From contig MU130377.1 in assembly GCA_015039465.1 (NCBI GenBank), positions 46,916 to 104,691 on the forward strand: a stretch of DNA of 57,776 nucleotides, in the 5' to 3' direction. Both the position numbers and the translations under genes were made by a program. This DNA is from Phlegmacium glaucopus. Its lineage: Eukaryota > Basidiomycota > Agaricomycetes > Agaricales > Cortinariaceae. This document shows positions 11,517-22,296 of the stretch, piece by piece (position 1 is the stretch's first letter; every line of letters starts with the position of its first letter). The notes beneath the pieces are model-generated. The model made no database searches, was not told where the DNA came from, and saw only the letters and a list, made by a program, of their open reading frames with translations.

Positions 11517-12780
11517 CATTTCATTAGATAGTGATATCTGGCTGTTTGTTCACTCCCATATTACAATGCAGTTTGAATGATGATACTTTAATTCTTGATT
11601 GCTCTACTTCGAATTTCTGAAGTGATAAGTAAAACAATAACTAGTAGGTAAGAGTCTACCTCAGTAGTTCATTGTTGTTAAGTTCGAGAACTCTGTTCCG
11701 GAGTTTCGGACGGAGTCACGGAACGGAGTCACGGAAAGGATAGGACTGAGCCTCAGCTTATGTGCTGTGCTACCCAGAACCTTCGTGTCCTAGATTTCGG
11801 AGTAAGACGGAGCGGAGCGGAACCGGAAGTTGCAAAGAACTTAGAGGAAGACCAAGAGTGGGAAACTAAGTCGATATTCGAACTGAGGAAAACATACAAG
11901 TTTCGAGTACTTAAATATAAAAGGAATAGCTGTTAAATTTAGGCGAATAACGGGTAATAACGTCAAGAGCGACAATAGAATGGAGGCTTAGGACGGTTGG
12001 TGTTAACCAGATAAGACACTATTTATTCGACTAAAGAACTACTCTAATCGTAACTAGTATTTATACAAGTACAGGAATGATAACAAAAATAGTATTCTTA
12101 TCTTTGACCTCTGGCATAATGTTCTCTTTATCAGCTTATCTACCCGGAGTGAACTCGACACTTCCAACAATAGCATCCCGAATATAAAATATAAATATAC
12201 ATGCTGCGTACTGCTCCTGGAAGGTCCTGCATTCTTGGGGTGAATAATCCATAGCTTGAGTGCTGACTGATAGTGGGAAAGTGATGACAAAGAAATAGTG
12301 ATTGTGACGAAGATGTGGAAATGAGCTTGGAGTAACGTCGGAAGAGCCGGAATGATACGGAGAAGTCTTGGAGTTGGACATAGAAGGAGTAAATCCGGAG
12401 GCAAGGGAAAGCACTGGAACGGAGTATGGACTACCAGAGACAACTCCGACGGAGCTGGACCGGAGTAACATATAACGGATTGTAACAATTGTTGTGGTAA
12501 TGGTGACAACGGAAAAGGGAGATTAAATTATGTTCATATTATTTAATATTTTAAACAAGCAAGGGCTTCATAATGCTTAATAGTAGCAATGTATTTCCTA
12601 TACAGTGCTGTACAGCGTGATATAGTGACAAAAGCGTTCTGGACAGTGCTAGTGTGTGTGACATGAATACTATGGACACTATGACGGACTATAAGTTTGG
12701 TGACGTGACTATGACAAACTATGGGGAACTGTAATTTTGGTGACATGACTGTGACACACTGTAGGATTTTCCTGAATTTG
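11517..12780. other. 1.26 kb without recognisable gene; CGGAG-rich
   Basis: The stretch is enriched in short ACGGAG/CGGAGT words at both ends (11700-11830 and 12330-12470), all in the same orientation. The minus-strand frame at 12054-12509 is compositionally odd and probably reflects this repetition. No terminal repeats with a target-site duplication were found. Confidence 0.4.
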
Positions 12781-13190
12781 CTGATGAAGTTAAAATAAAT
12801 CAATACCTATAGAGTAGTCTAGAAACATTGGTCAATATAATAAGCTTTAGGCTATTTACTTTGGAAACTGTCGGTGACAACCATGTCGAACGGGTTGGCA
12901 TCTATTTCTACGGGTCTAGCCAGTCGGCTTCTGGGCTTTGTTTGCGTAGCAAACATTCACCGGCAGAGAAGGCGGCTTGTACCGAACCTAACTTTGCACT
13001 GCGAAGGCAACTTTACTTTAAACTCAGATAAAGTGCCGACATTTGCTGCCCCAAGGATCCGTCCGCCGTACCAAACCCCTCGAAACTTACAGAGCCCTGA
13101 AGATTCAGTTAGAAAGCTTCCAATCGATTGGAGGAGCACGAACATGAGTGATATAGCTAATTCTTGGGTACGTTCAAGCTGTATTATCAT
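12781..13190. repeat. upstream block (R end plus P block), orphan copy
   Basis: It carries the R-block end ('aaataaatcaatacctatagag') followed by the P block ('agataaagtgccgacattt'), as in intact units, but no receptor gene follows. It is separated from the next copy by the eIF4A-like gene. It marks an array unit that lost its receptor. Confidence 0.6.
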
Positions 13191-13534
13191 TTCAAGTTTT
13201 ATTTGCTATTTATTTCTTCATACCCGAAGAAACGTAGTTAGAGGACCGACTAGCTCCATCTGAGTCAACCAATGCATAACAAGATGAGTCGGAGCGTAAG
13301 AATGATGGAACGTGTAGCTTGTCGCCGAGTGGGACCACTCAGCATGAATCAGTGCGTATATGCGCAGTGATGCGTTAAAAAAAACAACAGTGAAAAAAGA
13401 GTACCCGCGCAGTCATAACACCAAAGTGTCAATTGTTCAGCGAAATGCGCCTGATGAGGATGCTAATAAAGAAGGAAAATGGATATTAGGATTGCAAAAA
13501 ATCAAGATTGAGAAACAAAATGATGCAAAACGAC
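13191..13534. other. no feature recognised
   Basis: This is the spacer between the orphan array block and the 3' end of the eIF4A-like gene. It probably includes that gene's 3' untranslated region. No reading frame or repeat was identified. Confidence 0.3.
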
Positions 13535-15213
13535 TCACGAAATATCGAGAGGCATCTCTTCAACCTGGGTGCTGTAGTATTCTGAAGTAGCATCGATCAG
13601 CCCCGGTGCCTCACACCAGTAGGACGAAGGGGGGGTTCACTCACGCTCAATTTCGCGTATCTTACTGATCTCTTCTTTTGTGACGAAATTGATAGCGATT
13701 CCTTTCCGCCCAAAACGGCCACCGCGTCCAATCCGATGCATATACATCTCTTTGCTCTCTGGAAGGTCGTAATTGATGACGACAGCGACCTGCTGGACAT
13801 CGATGCCACGGGCCAACATGTCGGTCGCGATTAAGACCCGGGACGCGCCCGTCCTAAAGTCCTGGAGGTGAGCCTCACGATCCTTCTGCAGTTTCTTGCC
13901 ATGCTGTGTAGAATGAGTGTGAAAATTTTAAGCATCAAAAGACATAGTGGTGCTCTTACCGTAGCCAAGGCAGGGAGCTCTCGCTCTTCCAACTGGACCA
14001 CAAGCGCGTCCACCCTTTTGCGGGAATTACAAAAGACGACAGTGGGGTGGGTGAAAGTCTCGGTGGTGTATAGGTCACACAAGGTATCCAGCTTCCAGTC
14101 TGGTTTTTCCATGATGATGAAGAATTGTTTGATACCTTCGAGGGTGAGCTGCCCCCTTTTGACGAGGATCTTGACGGGGTTGCTGCCCATGATGACTTTG
14201 GTCATGTTATGGAACGCGTCCGGGAACGTGGCTGAGAGTAAGACGACCTGCATGCCTTCTTGAGGGAGAAGCTCGAACACTAGTAACATGAAACGGCGAG
14301 TTTTCCAAAGTTCAGTTTGTTATCAAATCACGTACTTCGGAGGGGAGAAAGACCTGCCTTTCAAGATCTGCTTTTTGAACCCACGTGAAAACATCTCGTC
14401 GGCCTCGTCAAGACAAAGGATCTTGATCTTGTCAGTCACGAGCGCCCCCCGCTTGACCAGGTCAAGCAACCGGCCGGGTGTGCCCACAACGACGTGGACG
14501 CCCTTCCCCAGCTTTTTAACGTCCCCAGAAACCTTTCTCCCTCCGATACAGTCATAACATCTGATATCCATATACTGTCCAATCGCGAGGACCACCTTCT
14601 GTGTTTGCTGCGCCAACTCTCGACTCGGCGCGAGGATAAGTGCCTGAGTCGCGTTGAGAGATAAGTCCAGCTAAAAGGTTTTGGTTCGATAGAAAAAAAA
14701 AATACACTTCAGCCTCAGCTGTGAACGGCATCAACGAAATTATGAACACCCCCCCACCTTTTGGAGGATACCGATGACGAATGCGGCGGTTTTCCCAGTA
14801 CCGGACTGAGCTTGCATGATAAGATTACGACCCTGCAGTAGAGGCATGATGGCGCGTTGTTGGACGGGAGATGGTTTCTCCAAGCTTTTAGGGAGATCTA
14901 ATTAGCCTTCGCAGGCCCTGCGCGTCGGAATAGCTGATAGGGATCCCTCACCCATAGGCATAAACCCCTTTGAGCAGGCTTTTCTTGAGTCCCATTTTGT
15001 CAAAACTGGCGTGATCTATTATCAGTTTCCGCGCTGATTATTTCGGAGAAGGAAAATGGAGAAGACAGAACTCGTCAGTGAGTTGGCCCCCCCAATCAGA
15101 CTGGATCTGAATGTCATCATCATCAGAGTCGTCTAAGTTTCTGGAGAGGAAGTTGATCAGTTAACTCCGCAGGGTTTCCTCAATGGCCCAAGGACAACTC
15201 ACCGCGGTGGCAT
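13535..15213 (-). CDS. eIF4A-like DEAD-box RNA helicase (8 exons)
   Basis: Exons, in transcript order: 15203-15213, 15072-15140, 14952-15005, 14758-14884, 14358-14670, 13960-14279, 13645-13903, 13535-13581. They total 399 codons, the usual eIF4A length. Motifs in order are Q (PSPVQQRA), I (AQSGTGKT), Ia (PSRELAQQ), Ib (TPGR), II (DEAD), III (SAT), V ([14 protein letters not shown]) and VI ([11 protein letters not shown]). The [20 protein letters not shown] signature favours eIF4A over the exon-junction paralogue eIF4A3, although the C-terminal IEQYYSTQ looks eIF4A3-like. Odd points: the conserved HGDM segment reads HGKKLQKD, the C-terminus ends MPLDIS without VADLI, the N-terminus has a DDSDDDDI acidic run, and intron 5 (14280-14357) appears to use a GC donor. 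Exon 1 codes only MPPR. It is probably a divergent extra paralogue and not the housekeeping copy. Confidence 0.85.
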
Positions 15214-15409
15214 TGTTATTACACGAGATTATGTTCGCGGTTTCTGTCGCGGTGGTTCAATATGAGTTGGACCGGTGTTTTGAAGGCCTCGAAGTTGTAG
15301 TCCGCGGTGGGGGGTAGGAAGCAGAGCCAGAAAGGAGAGCCGAAGCCTTGCAGCTGTCCTTTCATATCTCTGAACGTACGTAAGTGACATTGTTACGTAG
15401 TGATTAGTA

Positions 15410-15830
15410 GCAGCGGATTGACGTATGATGGCAATTTCATTTCAAACTCAGCGAAAATGCTGACATTTGGCTGCCACCTGTCGTTCAAACGTTCAAATTT
15501 GGGCCTGTCCGCCATCTTCCATTCCACCAAACCTCTCGGAACTAACAGGCGTCATCTACAGAGCCCTAAGTATCCAGTTAGAAAAGCTTCCAGTCGATTG
15601 GAGGAGCACGAACGACCCCTATCCACCCACGACTGCATGTCCCTGGAGCAGCTTTAAAATAAAAGTCATGGCGTTACAAGGCTATAGTATCGTAAGATAT
15701 CTATTCGATACGTGATCGGACAAAACTCGGATCTGCCGTGCTGAAAACAATGGCCCACTCAAACAGGTGAGTATAAATTGTATAATTTATGACAGTAGCG
15801 GTTTGATAAGACCGTCATCGCTGTATTTGA
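15410..15830. repeat. upstream block (P block), unit 4
   Basis: The block carries 'tgctgacatttggc', 'tccgccatcttccattcc' and 'cgtcatctacagagcc'. It lies between the promoter side of the eIF4A-like gene and receptor copy 4. Confidence 0.55.
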
Positions 15831-15841
15831 GCTAGAACTCT

Positions 15842-15849
15842 TATATAAA
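15842..15849 (+). promoter_or_regulatory. TATA box of receptor copy 4
   Basis: TATATAAA lies 36 bp before the start codon. It is retained although the gene behind it is broken. Confidence 0.5.
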
Positions 15850-15885
15850 GCACGGGTCAGGGATGCAATAGGTAGACACGAAATC

Positions 15886-16360
15886 ATGAAACTAACCGTT
15901 AGAGACTGTCACTTCACAATCATTGGACTATATCTCGAAGGATTTCTATACGGTAAGATTTTTTTTCTACAACCTTTCATAGCTCTTGCTAATGAAGTAC
16001 AATATTAACCCGTCCCAGGACTCTGTTCAGGCATATTCGCAATGTACTTACAAGACCACTGGGCATTGAAAAAAGCCGCTAACAAGATGAAAACCATCCT
16101 TTTCAATACTCTGTGTGCTCTATATTTTTTACGCTTTCAGTTGTGCAGTTTCACCAGAATCCGAACTTGAATCCAACAGCATTACCCGACATATATATTA
16201 TTCATGGCATAGTAACTGGTTGCTGCAATTTCATAACTCAATCTATCCTAGTATGTAAAAACTGTTTATCCATGATATCATTTGTTTTATTCATGCGAAT
16301 CTTAAAGCTTAAAGATCTACGGCGTTCAACCAAATTACCATCGAGATAGTAGTTAGATGA
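15886..16360 (+). pseudogene. receptor-like copy 4, internally deleted
   Basis: Exon 1 (15886-15952) and the start of exon 2 (WALKKAANK..) are present. Exon 2 then jumps from 'ctctatatttttt' straight into the intron-2 end and exon 3. After exon 3 and intron 3 the sequence jumps from 'gatctacg' (first bases of exon 4) to the very end of exon 6, leaving only the last tail codons to the TGA at 16358-16360. Exons 4, 5 and most of 6 are missing, so TM4-TM7 are lost. The tail remnant belongs to the 'DIEIVVR' tail class of copies 1 and 9. Confidence 0.85.
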
Positions 16361-17215
16361 TCATATAGAGTCTAAAGGCAGCATACACTAGATCTAGTAG
16401 GTATGCTGTGGTCAATTGTGACAAAGACTCACCTTGAAACGTAAAGCTTGTGTTGTCCTATTCTTGAAACAAGTTTTAGGTACCGTCTGTCCGGAACCAT
16501 TGAACATCGATCTCACTACTACCGTTCCATCGCTGGTTGCTGGTCACTGGGTACTTGGGACTGTCCAACAGATCAACAACGATATCCTCCAGTAAATTGG
16601 CCACATATTTATCCAGATTCCAACGTCATTCACAACTTCAGATTGATCATAGGTTCTAAGCCCATATTGCTCAGGCTGAGGTTCATTGTAGGCACGACCT
16701 TGGATAATTTTCTGGATCTTATGGCAGAGAGCGGTGCAAGGAATAAGAGCATGGCAAGGTCTAAAGGTACTTAACCTAATATCTCCTCGTCAATAAAAAC
16801 TCATTGCCCTCTATTTATCTCACCGGTGAAGACGGCTCTCTTCCCATACAAATCGGATGGCACAAATACCACATGCCAGCTAAATCCGATCAACTCTGTT
16901 GCTTAGCAGCGAATAACATTCAAGTTGCGAACATACCTCAAGTTAAAATTAATCAATACCTACTACTAGTAAGGCAGTCTAGTAACATTGGTCAATATGA
17001 TAATCATTGTCATGACTCAGGATCATCCTAGATTACAATGCTGATGCTAGGCTATTTACCTTGGAAAGGGCCGTGAGGTGACAGCCATTTTCTAGTTAGT
17101 ACTGGCGATGCGGCACACATTCCTACCTGCTCGAACTTTTGGTCATGATCTCGGGAAGTCGAACGCTGTAAAGCCGTAAACACGGCGACGGTGTACAGCC
17201 CTAATTGACTGATGT
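16361..17215. repeat. downstream block (R block), unit 4
   Basis: A full-length copy of the downstream block running up to the promoter of copy 5. It contains the 'gataatcattgtcatgactc' and 'ggcgatgcggcacacattcc' landmarks. The P block is missing, so copy 5 follows directly. Confidence 0.65.
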
Positions 17216-17229
17216 GGATGCTAGACCCT

Positions 17230-17237
17230 TATATAAA
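17230..17237 (+). promoter_or_regulatory. TATA box of receptor copy 5
   Basis: TATATAAA lies 45 bp before the start codon of copy 5. Confidence 0.55.
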
Positions 17238-17282
17238 GCAAGGGTCAGAGATGCAATAGGTCGTTACAACAGACACGAAATC

Positions 17283-18565
17283 ATGAACTTGAAGCTAACC
17301 GTTGAAGACAGTAACGTCATAATCATTGGAATATGTCTCGAAGGTTTTCTCTATGGTACGATATTCTTTCTATATCTTTCATAGCTCTTGCTAAAGAAGT
17401 GTAATGTTAACCTATCCCAGGACTCTATTCAGGCATATTCGCAATGTATTCACAAGACCACTGGGCATCGATAAAACCCGCTAACAAGACGAAAAACTTC
17501 CTCTTCTACGCTCTGTGTGCTCTATATATTCTATCCCTTGTTAATATTGTGCTTGATATGACAGTTACCTCATCCAAAGTTAGTAAAAATTCCATCCGTA
17601 ACAATAACACGCCTTTTTACATTTTCAATTGTGCAGTTTCACCAGAATCCGAACTTGAGTCCAACGGTATTACTCGACATATATATTATTCAAGGCGCAG
17701 TAATTGGTTGCTGTGATTTCATAGCCCAATCTATCCTGGTATGTACAAATTACTTATCCATATCATTTATTTTATTCATGCAAATCTTAAAGATCTACCG
17801 TTGCTGGATTGTGTGGGGTTACAATATCCGTGTCGTGATCATTCCTTCAATTTTCGCACTTGCATTCTTAGGTCAGTCAACAGGCTATCTTATTTGACTG
17901 TCTAATTTCGATTTATTGCCTCTAGCAATGTGGTTAGCGGGTGTCACCTCACCATACATTCTCTCAAACCAAGTTGTTGAACCTGGCTGGGGGATTTGGC
18001 TGTCTGTGGCAAGTCTCGCCATGTCCATGACCGTGAATGCTCTGGTAACAGGCTTAATCATCTTCAAAATGTTCAATGTGTACCGTGAAGCCACCTCCGT
18101 CGACCAAACATTGGGCTTCACTGGCGGGAGTAAAATCCGGACTGTCATTTTCATACTAATTGAATCTGGGATGGTATTATTTTCATTCCAGTTGGCTCGG
18201 GTCGTGATTACCGTCTTCCAAACGATGGACGCTACCATTAAAGCTTCTTATATGATGGTTAATTATATCCACCAAATGCTCAATGTGATTACAATATCGG
18301 TCATTGCTACTCGCTATTTTACTGATAACATGATTCTGTCTAGGGTATAACGCCTACAATCATCCTGGTGCGGGTCTCAATAGGATTGTCGTTCCACGAC
18401 AAGGAATCCATGATAGAATCTACTAGTAGCGTTGGGAGCTTGCGCTTTGCAACTAATCCAAATTTAGTATCGAAAACAGGAGATGTCGGTATTGTTCCCC
18501 AGGAGAGTGGCGACGAGGAGAGTGGCGACGATGATACGGATCCCTGTAGACGCGTAAACGCATAA
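17283..18565 (+). CDS. seven-TM receptor-like membrane protein, copy 5 (6 exons)
   Basis: Exons: 17283-17355, 17421-17578, 17637-17738, 17793-17871, 17926-18284, 18344-18565, giving 330 residues. The N-terminus starts MNLKLTV because an in-frame ATG two codons upstream of the usual MKLTV start is present; either could be used. From mid exon 3 to beyond the stop it is nearly identical to copy 3, introns included. The third intron (54 bp) has no in-frame stop, so its retention would add 18 residues between TM3 halves. No damage was found and the promoter is conserved. Confidence 0.87.
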
Positions 18566-18605
18566 ACACTCTTTTTACTATAACTAAACTGTAGCCAACC
18601 ATGGG

Positions 18606-19080
18606 AAAGACTCAGTAACCAGTGACCGGCGATGGAAATGCGACATTCAACTAGTATGAAAATGACAGTCCGAATTTACTCCCGCCTATGATGCCCAACC
18701 CCGACGAAGATATCACCATTCGAGGATCCTCGGTCAGGAATGTCATAATATTTCGTTCTGGATGTCCATTTTTGTCCCTCGGTGCGTTATAGAATGTGTC
18801 TCTCATCATGTATAATCAGGCACCCATACTATGGCGCTCGGCGGGGCTCCACAGCAGCCTGCAGGGGCCTAGGCGGTGGGTCTAAGATTAAATGTAGTAA
18901 GTTGCTGTATGCGTGTTAATCCGGGTTTGACTGGCCTTTTTCTTCCTCTTGCAGGTGTGAGTTTCAGGGGAAGGAATGATGTGATGGGCACGGCGTTTAG
19001 TGTGGTAAGAGAATTGATCTACACAACTCGTACAGTCGAAGCGATTGGCCAAAATCAATAATGTATGACAGAACTCCGGA
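18606..19080 (-). repeat. block X, inverted, full length (unit 5)
   Basis: This is the full reverse complement of the forward block at 25050-25520. It runs from 'gtaaccagtgaccggcgatg' to 'aaaggcgcatttgtaac', after which the R block resumes in normal orientation. The block ends carry AAATGCG/CGCATTT as short inverted repeats. A polypyrimidine-CAG acceptor-like site (about 18941-18955) and a GTAAGA donor-like site (about 19004) are visible on the plus strand. Confidence 0.75.
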
Positions 19081-19084
19081 AAGG

Positions 19085-19560
19085 CGCATTTGTAACCTTG
19101 GCACTGTCCAACAGATCAACAACGATATCCTCTAGTAAATTGGTCACATATTTACCCAACCTCATTCACGACTTCAGATTGGTCATAGGTCCGAAACCAT
19201 ATTACTCAGGGCTGGGGTTCATTGCAGGCGCGACCTTGGACAATTTGCTGGGTCTTATGGCGGAGAGGTGGAAGTAATAGGAGCGTGGCTCGAGACCAAA
19301 GTCTAAAGGCACTTAACCTAATATCTCCTCGTCAATAAAAAATCACTGCCTTCTAAGTTCTGTTTATCTCACCGGTGAAAACGACTCTTCCCATACAAAT
19401 CGGATGGCAAAAATACCACATGTCAGCTAAATCCGATCAACTCTCTTATTATTAGCGAGCTTAGCTGTGAATAACATTGCGAACATACCTCAAGTTAAAA
19501 TAAATCCATACGTATACAAGTAATCTACCAACATCATCATTTGGTCGATATGATATTCGT
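19085..19560. repeat. downstream block (R block), unit 5
   Basis: It carries the 'cactgtccaacagatcaaca' through 'acatacctcaagttaaa' landmarks. After 19560 the block is lost and unrelated sequence follows. Confidence 0.65.
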
Positions 19561-20128
19561 TGTCATGACTGGTTTGAGTCCAGGGACATGCAGTTGTGGA
19601 CGGACGGAGGTCGTTCGTGCTCCATATCGCCTGGAAGCTTTCTAAAGATGACGACTGGGCGGACAGACCCCAAGTTGGACTTTGGTTCAAGAGAGAGAGG
19701 CACAGAGAAAACAAGAGACTCCCTACGCTTCGGCTGAGTTTGAAATAAGAGCTATTCACATAATTCAGAAGCCGCCAGGCTAATAAGCCCGCAGGAATAG
19801 ATGTTAACCCGTTTTAACACGGGCCGTTCGATTTTGGGTGGCTCAGGTTGTAAAGACAGAAGTTCTCAATACTGAGAACTCGGAATCTCACTGTTGAATC
19901 ACACTTGGACCATTCTTCTACAAGACGATGGTACCACACATACAATAACTTACTGCGTTTGATCACGCCAGTGGCACCTTTTTATACCTAGCAGTACAAC
20001 CATACGACGTTAGTGTATTTCATAATCAATCTTCGTCTTCAAATACTCGTTTCATTGTCTTCAGCATCTTCTCTCCAACCGACTCTCTTCTTTTTACAAT
20101 CCCTTACCATATACCGAGTCGTAAAAGC
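19561..20128. other. no gene recognised
   Basis: Unit 5 departs from the array pattern here. A short segment at 19640-19760 keeps weak P-block resemblance on the opposite strand ('ggaagctttc', 'cggacagacccc', 'gagtttgaaataa'), suggesting an inverted P-block remnant. The rest shows nothing recognisable. Confidence 0.35.
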
Positions 20129-20136
20129 CTTCAAAA

Positions 20137-20529
20137 CAGTGTTGTGCGGTCATGACCAGCCAGTTTTTGATGACCAGTCATAGTCATGACTGGGTCATGC
20201 CCAGTCATGACTGGTCATGGCTGATGGCAACCCGGCTAAGTGTAAGCCGGGGCTGCCGGGGCTTATCGGTCTTATTTGATTAGGGTAGATAACTCTTACC
20301 AAGTCACAGGATGTCACAGGCCGGCAGCGCAGACAACAAGATCAGTTACATCACCGATCAGTTACATCACCGATCAGATCAGCACGATCGCAGGCCTAGG
20401 GCCGTGAGAGCAGTCATGACTGCGGTCATGACCAGAGTCATGACTGTGATGACCAGTCACCTGAGAGTCATGACCTAGTCAATGACCGGCACAACATTGC
20501 AATGACCGGCACAACATTGCACAACATTG
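20137..20529. mobile_element. hAT-type nonautonomous element (MITE), 393 bp
   Basis: The left end reads CAGTGTTGTGCGGTCATGAC. The right end, reverse-complemented, reads CAATGTTGTGCCGGTCATT. Both sides are flanked by the identical 8-bp target-site duplication CTTCAAAA (20129-20136 and 20530-20537). An 8-bp duplication with CA(G/A)TG ends is typical of hAT elements. The interior carries at least seven perfect GTCATGAC palindromes, which may be subterminal transposase-binding repeats, and the right end is tandemly reiterated. There is no coding capacity. Confidence 0.88.
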
Positions 20530-20537
20530 CTTCAAAA

Positions 20538-20984
20538 GATGTTAGAGCGTGGGAAAAATTAGCCCAAACAACCTTATCTCAACCTTATCTTCTCCAAAAT
20601 CTGTGCATCTTCCGCTGAATACGGTAGTGTTGATCGGTGTATTAATCATCAGAAAAGCGACATTTCAAACCTACGCTAGGTTTGTCAGCGTTTGAATCTA
20701 TTGAATAGAGGTAAGTTGATGAATACATCATAAGTTTGATATATAATCACTATGATCATCTTTTGGTGACAGATTTCAATGATGGAAGCTACTAGTGAGG
20801 CCAGACTTACCTTTTAAAAACTCGGTTACCCAAGGTAACAGGTTGTATAACCATTTCCTGCCTCAAACTAGTTAGTGGTAACACATTCCTACCTGATCGA
20901 AAATCTGATGATGATCATGACAGCAACAGTTTCGAACTTTAAGCTTTATCTCACTGACTGTATTTGATATAGGTGCTAGACTCT
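20538..20984. other. diverged upstream block before copy 6
   Basis: From about 20700 the sequence weakly resembles the blocks at 1-240 and 44730-45000, including 'acttaccttttaaaaactc' and 'cattcctacctgatcgaa'. The part from 20538 to 20700 shows nothing recognisable. Confidence 0.4.
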
Positions 20985-20994
20985 TATATATAAA
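20985..20994 (+). promoter_or_regulatory. TATA box of receptor copy 6
   Basis: TATATATAAA lies 45 bp before the start codon of copy 6. Confidence 0.5.
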
Positions 20995-21039
20995 TCAATG
21001 GTAAAAGACGCACTAGGTCATTACAACAGATACGAAGTC

Positions 21040-22296
21040 ATGACGCTAACTCTTGCAGACTCTGATTTTATTGGAACATGTCTCGAAGGCTTTTTCTATG
21101 GTAAGATTTGTTTCTACAAATTTCAGCCCCTGATAAAGAAGTATAATATTAACCTGCCATCCCAGGACTCTATTCTGGCATATTCGCCATGTATATACAA
21201 GGAACATCGAAAAAAGGCACCAACAAGAGGATAAATATCCTTTTCTATACTCTCTGTGCTCTATATATTCTATCTGTTGTCATCGGTGTGGTTGATATCG
21301 CACGTTTCATATACGAGGTTAGCAATAATTCCATCAGTAACGATGACCATCTTTTTTTACGCTTTCTATTGTGCAGTTTCAGGGGAATCAGACGGCAAAT
21401 CTCCACCTTAAATTTCTTCAAGGCACAGCATTTGCTTGCTGCGATTTCATGGCTCAATCCATCCTAGTATGTATAAACTACTATTTACGACTCTCATTAT
21501 TTCATTCATACAAATCCTATAGATCTACCGTTGCTGGATTGTGTGGGGTTGCGATATCCGTGTCGTGATCCTTCCTTCAATCTTAGCATTTGTATTCTTA
21601 GGTCAGTCAACCAATCTTATTTGACCGGCCATTTTCAATTCATTGCTCCAGTTAGCTGGCTAGGAGGTAGCAGCTCACAGTACATTCTCTCGCCGAGACA
21701 CATTACGGTACCTTACTGGGGGAATTGCATGGTCCTGGCGGGTATCACCATATCCATGACCGTGAATGCCCTGGTGACGTGCTTAATTGCGTTCAAGATC
21801 TTCAAGGTATACCATGAAATAAGGTCTGCCACCTTGGGTGACCAAAGTTTGGGCGCAACTGGCGGGAGAAAATTCGGACTGTCATGTTCGTATTAATTGA
21901 ATCTGGCATGGTATTGCTTTCAATCCAATTGGCTCGGCTCGTGGCTACCATTTTCATATCGACCGACGCTGGCTTTAAAGCTTTTAATATCATCGTTTAT
22001 ATCCACCAAATGCTCAATGTGATTCCAACATCAATCACTGCTACTTCTTATTTTACTGATATCATGGGTCTGTCTAGGGTATAACGCCTACAATCATCCT
22101 GGTGCGGGTCTCCATGGGATTATCCTTCCGCGATATGGAATCCATGATGGAATCTACCATCGCGAGTTTGCACTTTGTGGCCAACAATCCACATTCAATA
22201 TCGGAAACAGAAACGGAAAATGTTTGTATTGTGAATAGAGACGATGATATTGGTGTTCAACAAAGTGACGATAATAGGTATCGAGATGGTAGTTAG
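21040..22296 (+). pseudogene. receptor-like copy 6, most divergent, one-base frameshift in exon 5
   Basis: Exons: 21040-21100, 21166-21317, 21377-21466, 21523-21601, 21652-22018, 22078-22296. All splice sites are intact and all phases agree, except that exon 5 is 367 nt where the phase requires 368. The missing base is near 21869, where sister copies read 'gggagtaaaattcgg' and this copy reads 'gggagaaaattcgg'. The frame is therefore lost just before TM6. The copy is clearly the most diverged (MTLTLADSDFIGTC.., exon 3 FQGNQTANL, exon 5 VSWLGGSS), yet everything else is conserved, so the frameshift is recent or a sequence error. Its C-tail ends GVQQSDDNRYRDGS. Confidence 0.8.

Noticed and set aside
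11690..12490. CGGAG-rich segment as a further terminal-inverted-repeat transposon
   Set aside because: The repeated words are in the same orientation at both ends and no target-site duplication could be found.
12054..12509. 151-residue minus-strand frame
   Set aside because: Composition follows the CGGAG-rich repeats, and no domain, conserved start or splice signals were found.
20300..20530. Tandem repeats considered as a CRISPR-like array
   Set aside because: The repeats are palindromic words and a duplicated terminus inside a hAT MITE; spacers of regular length and cas genes are absent, and the genome is eukaryotic.
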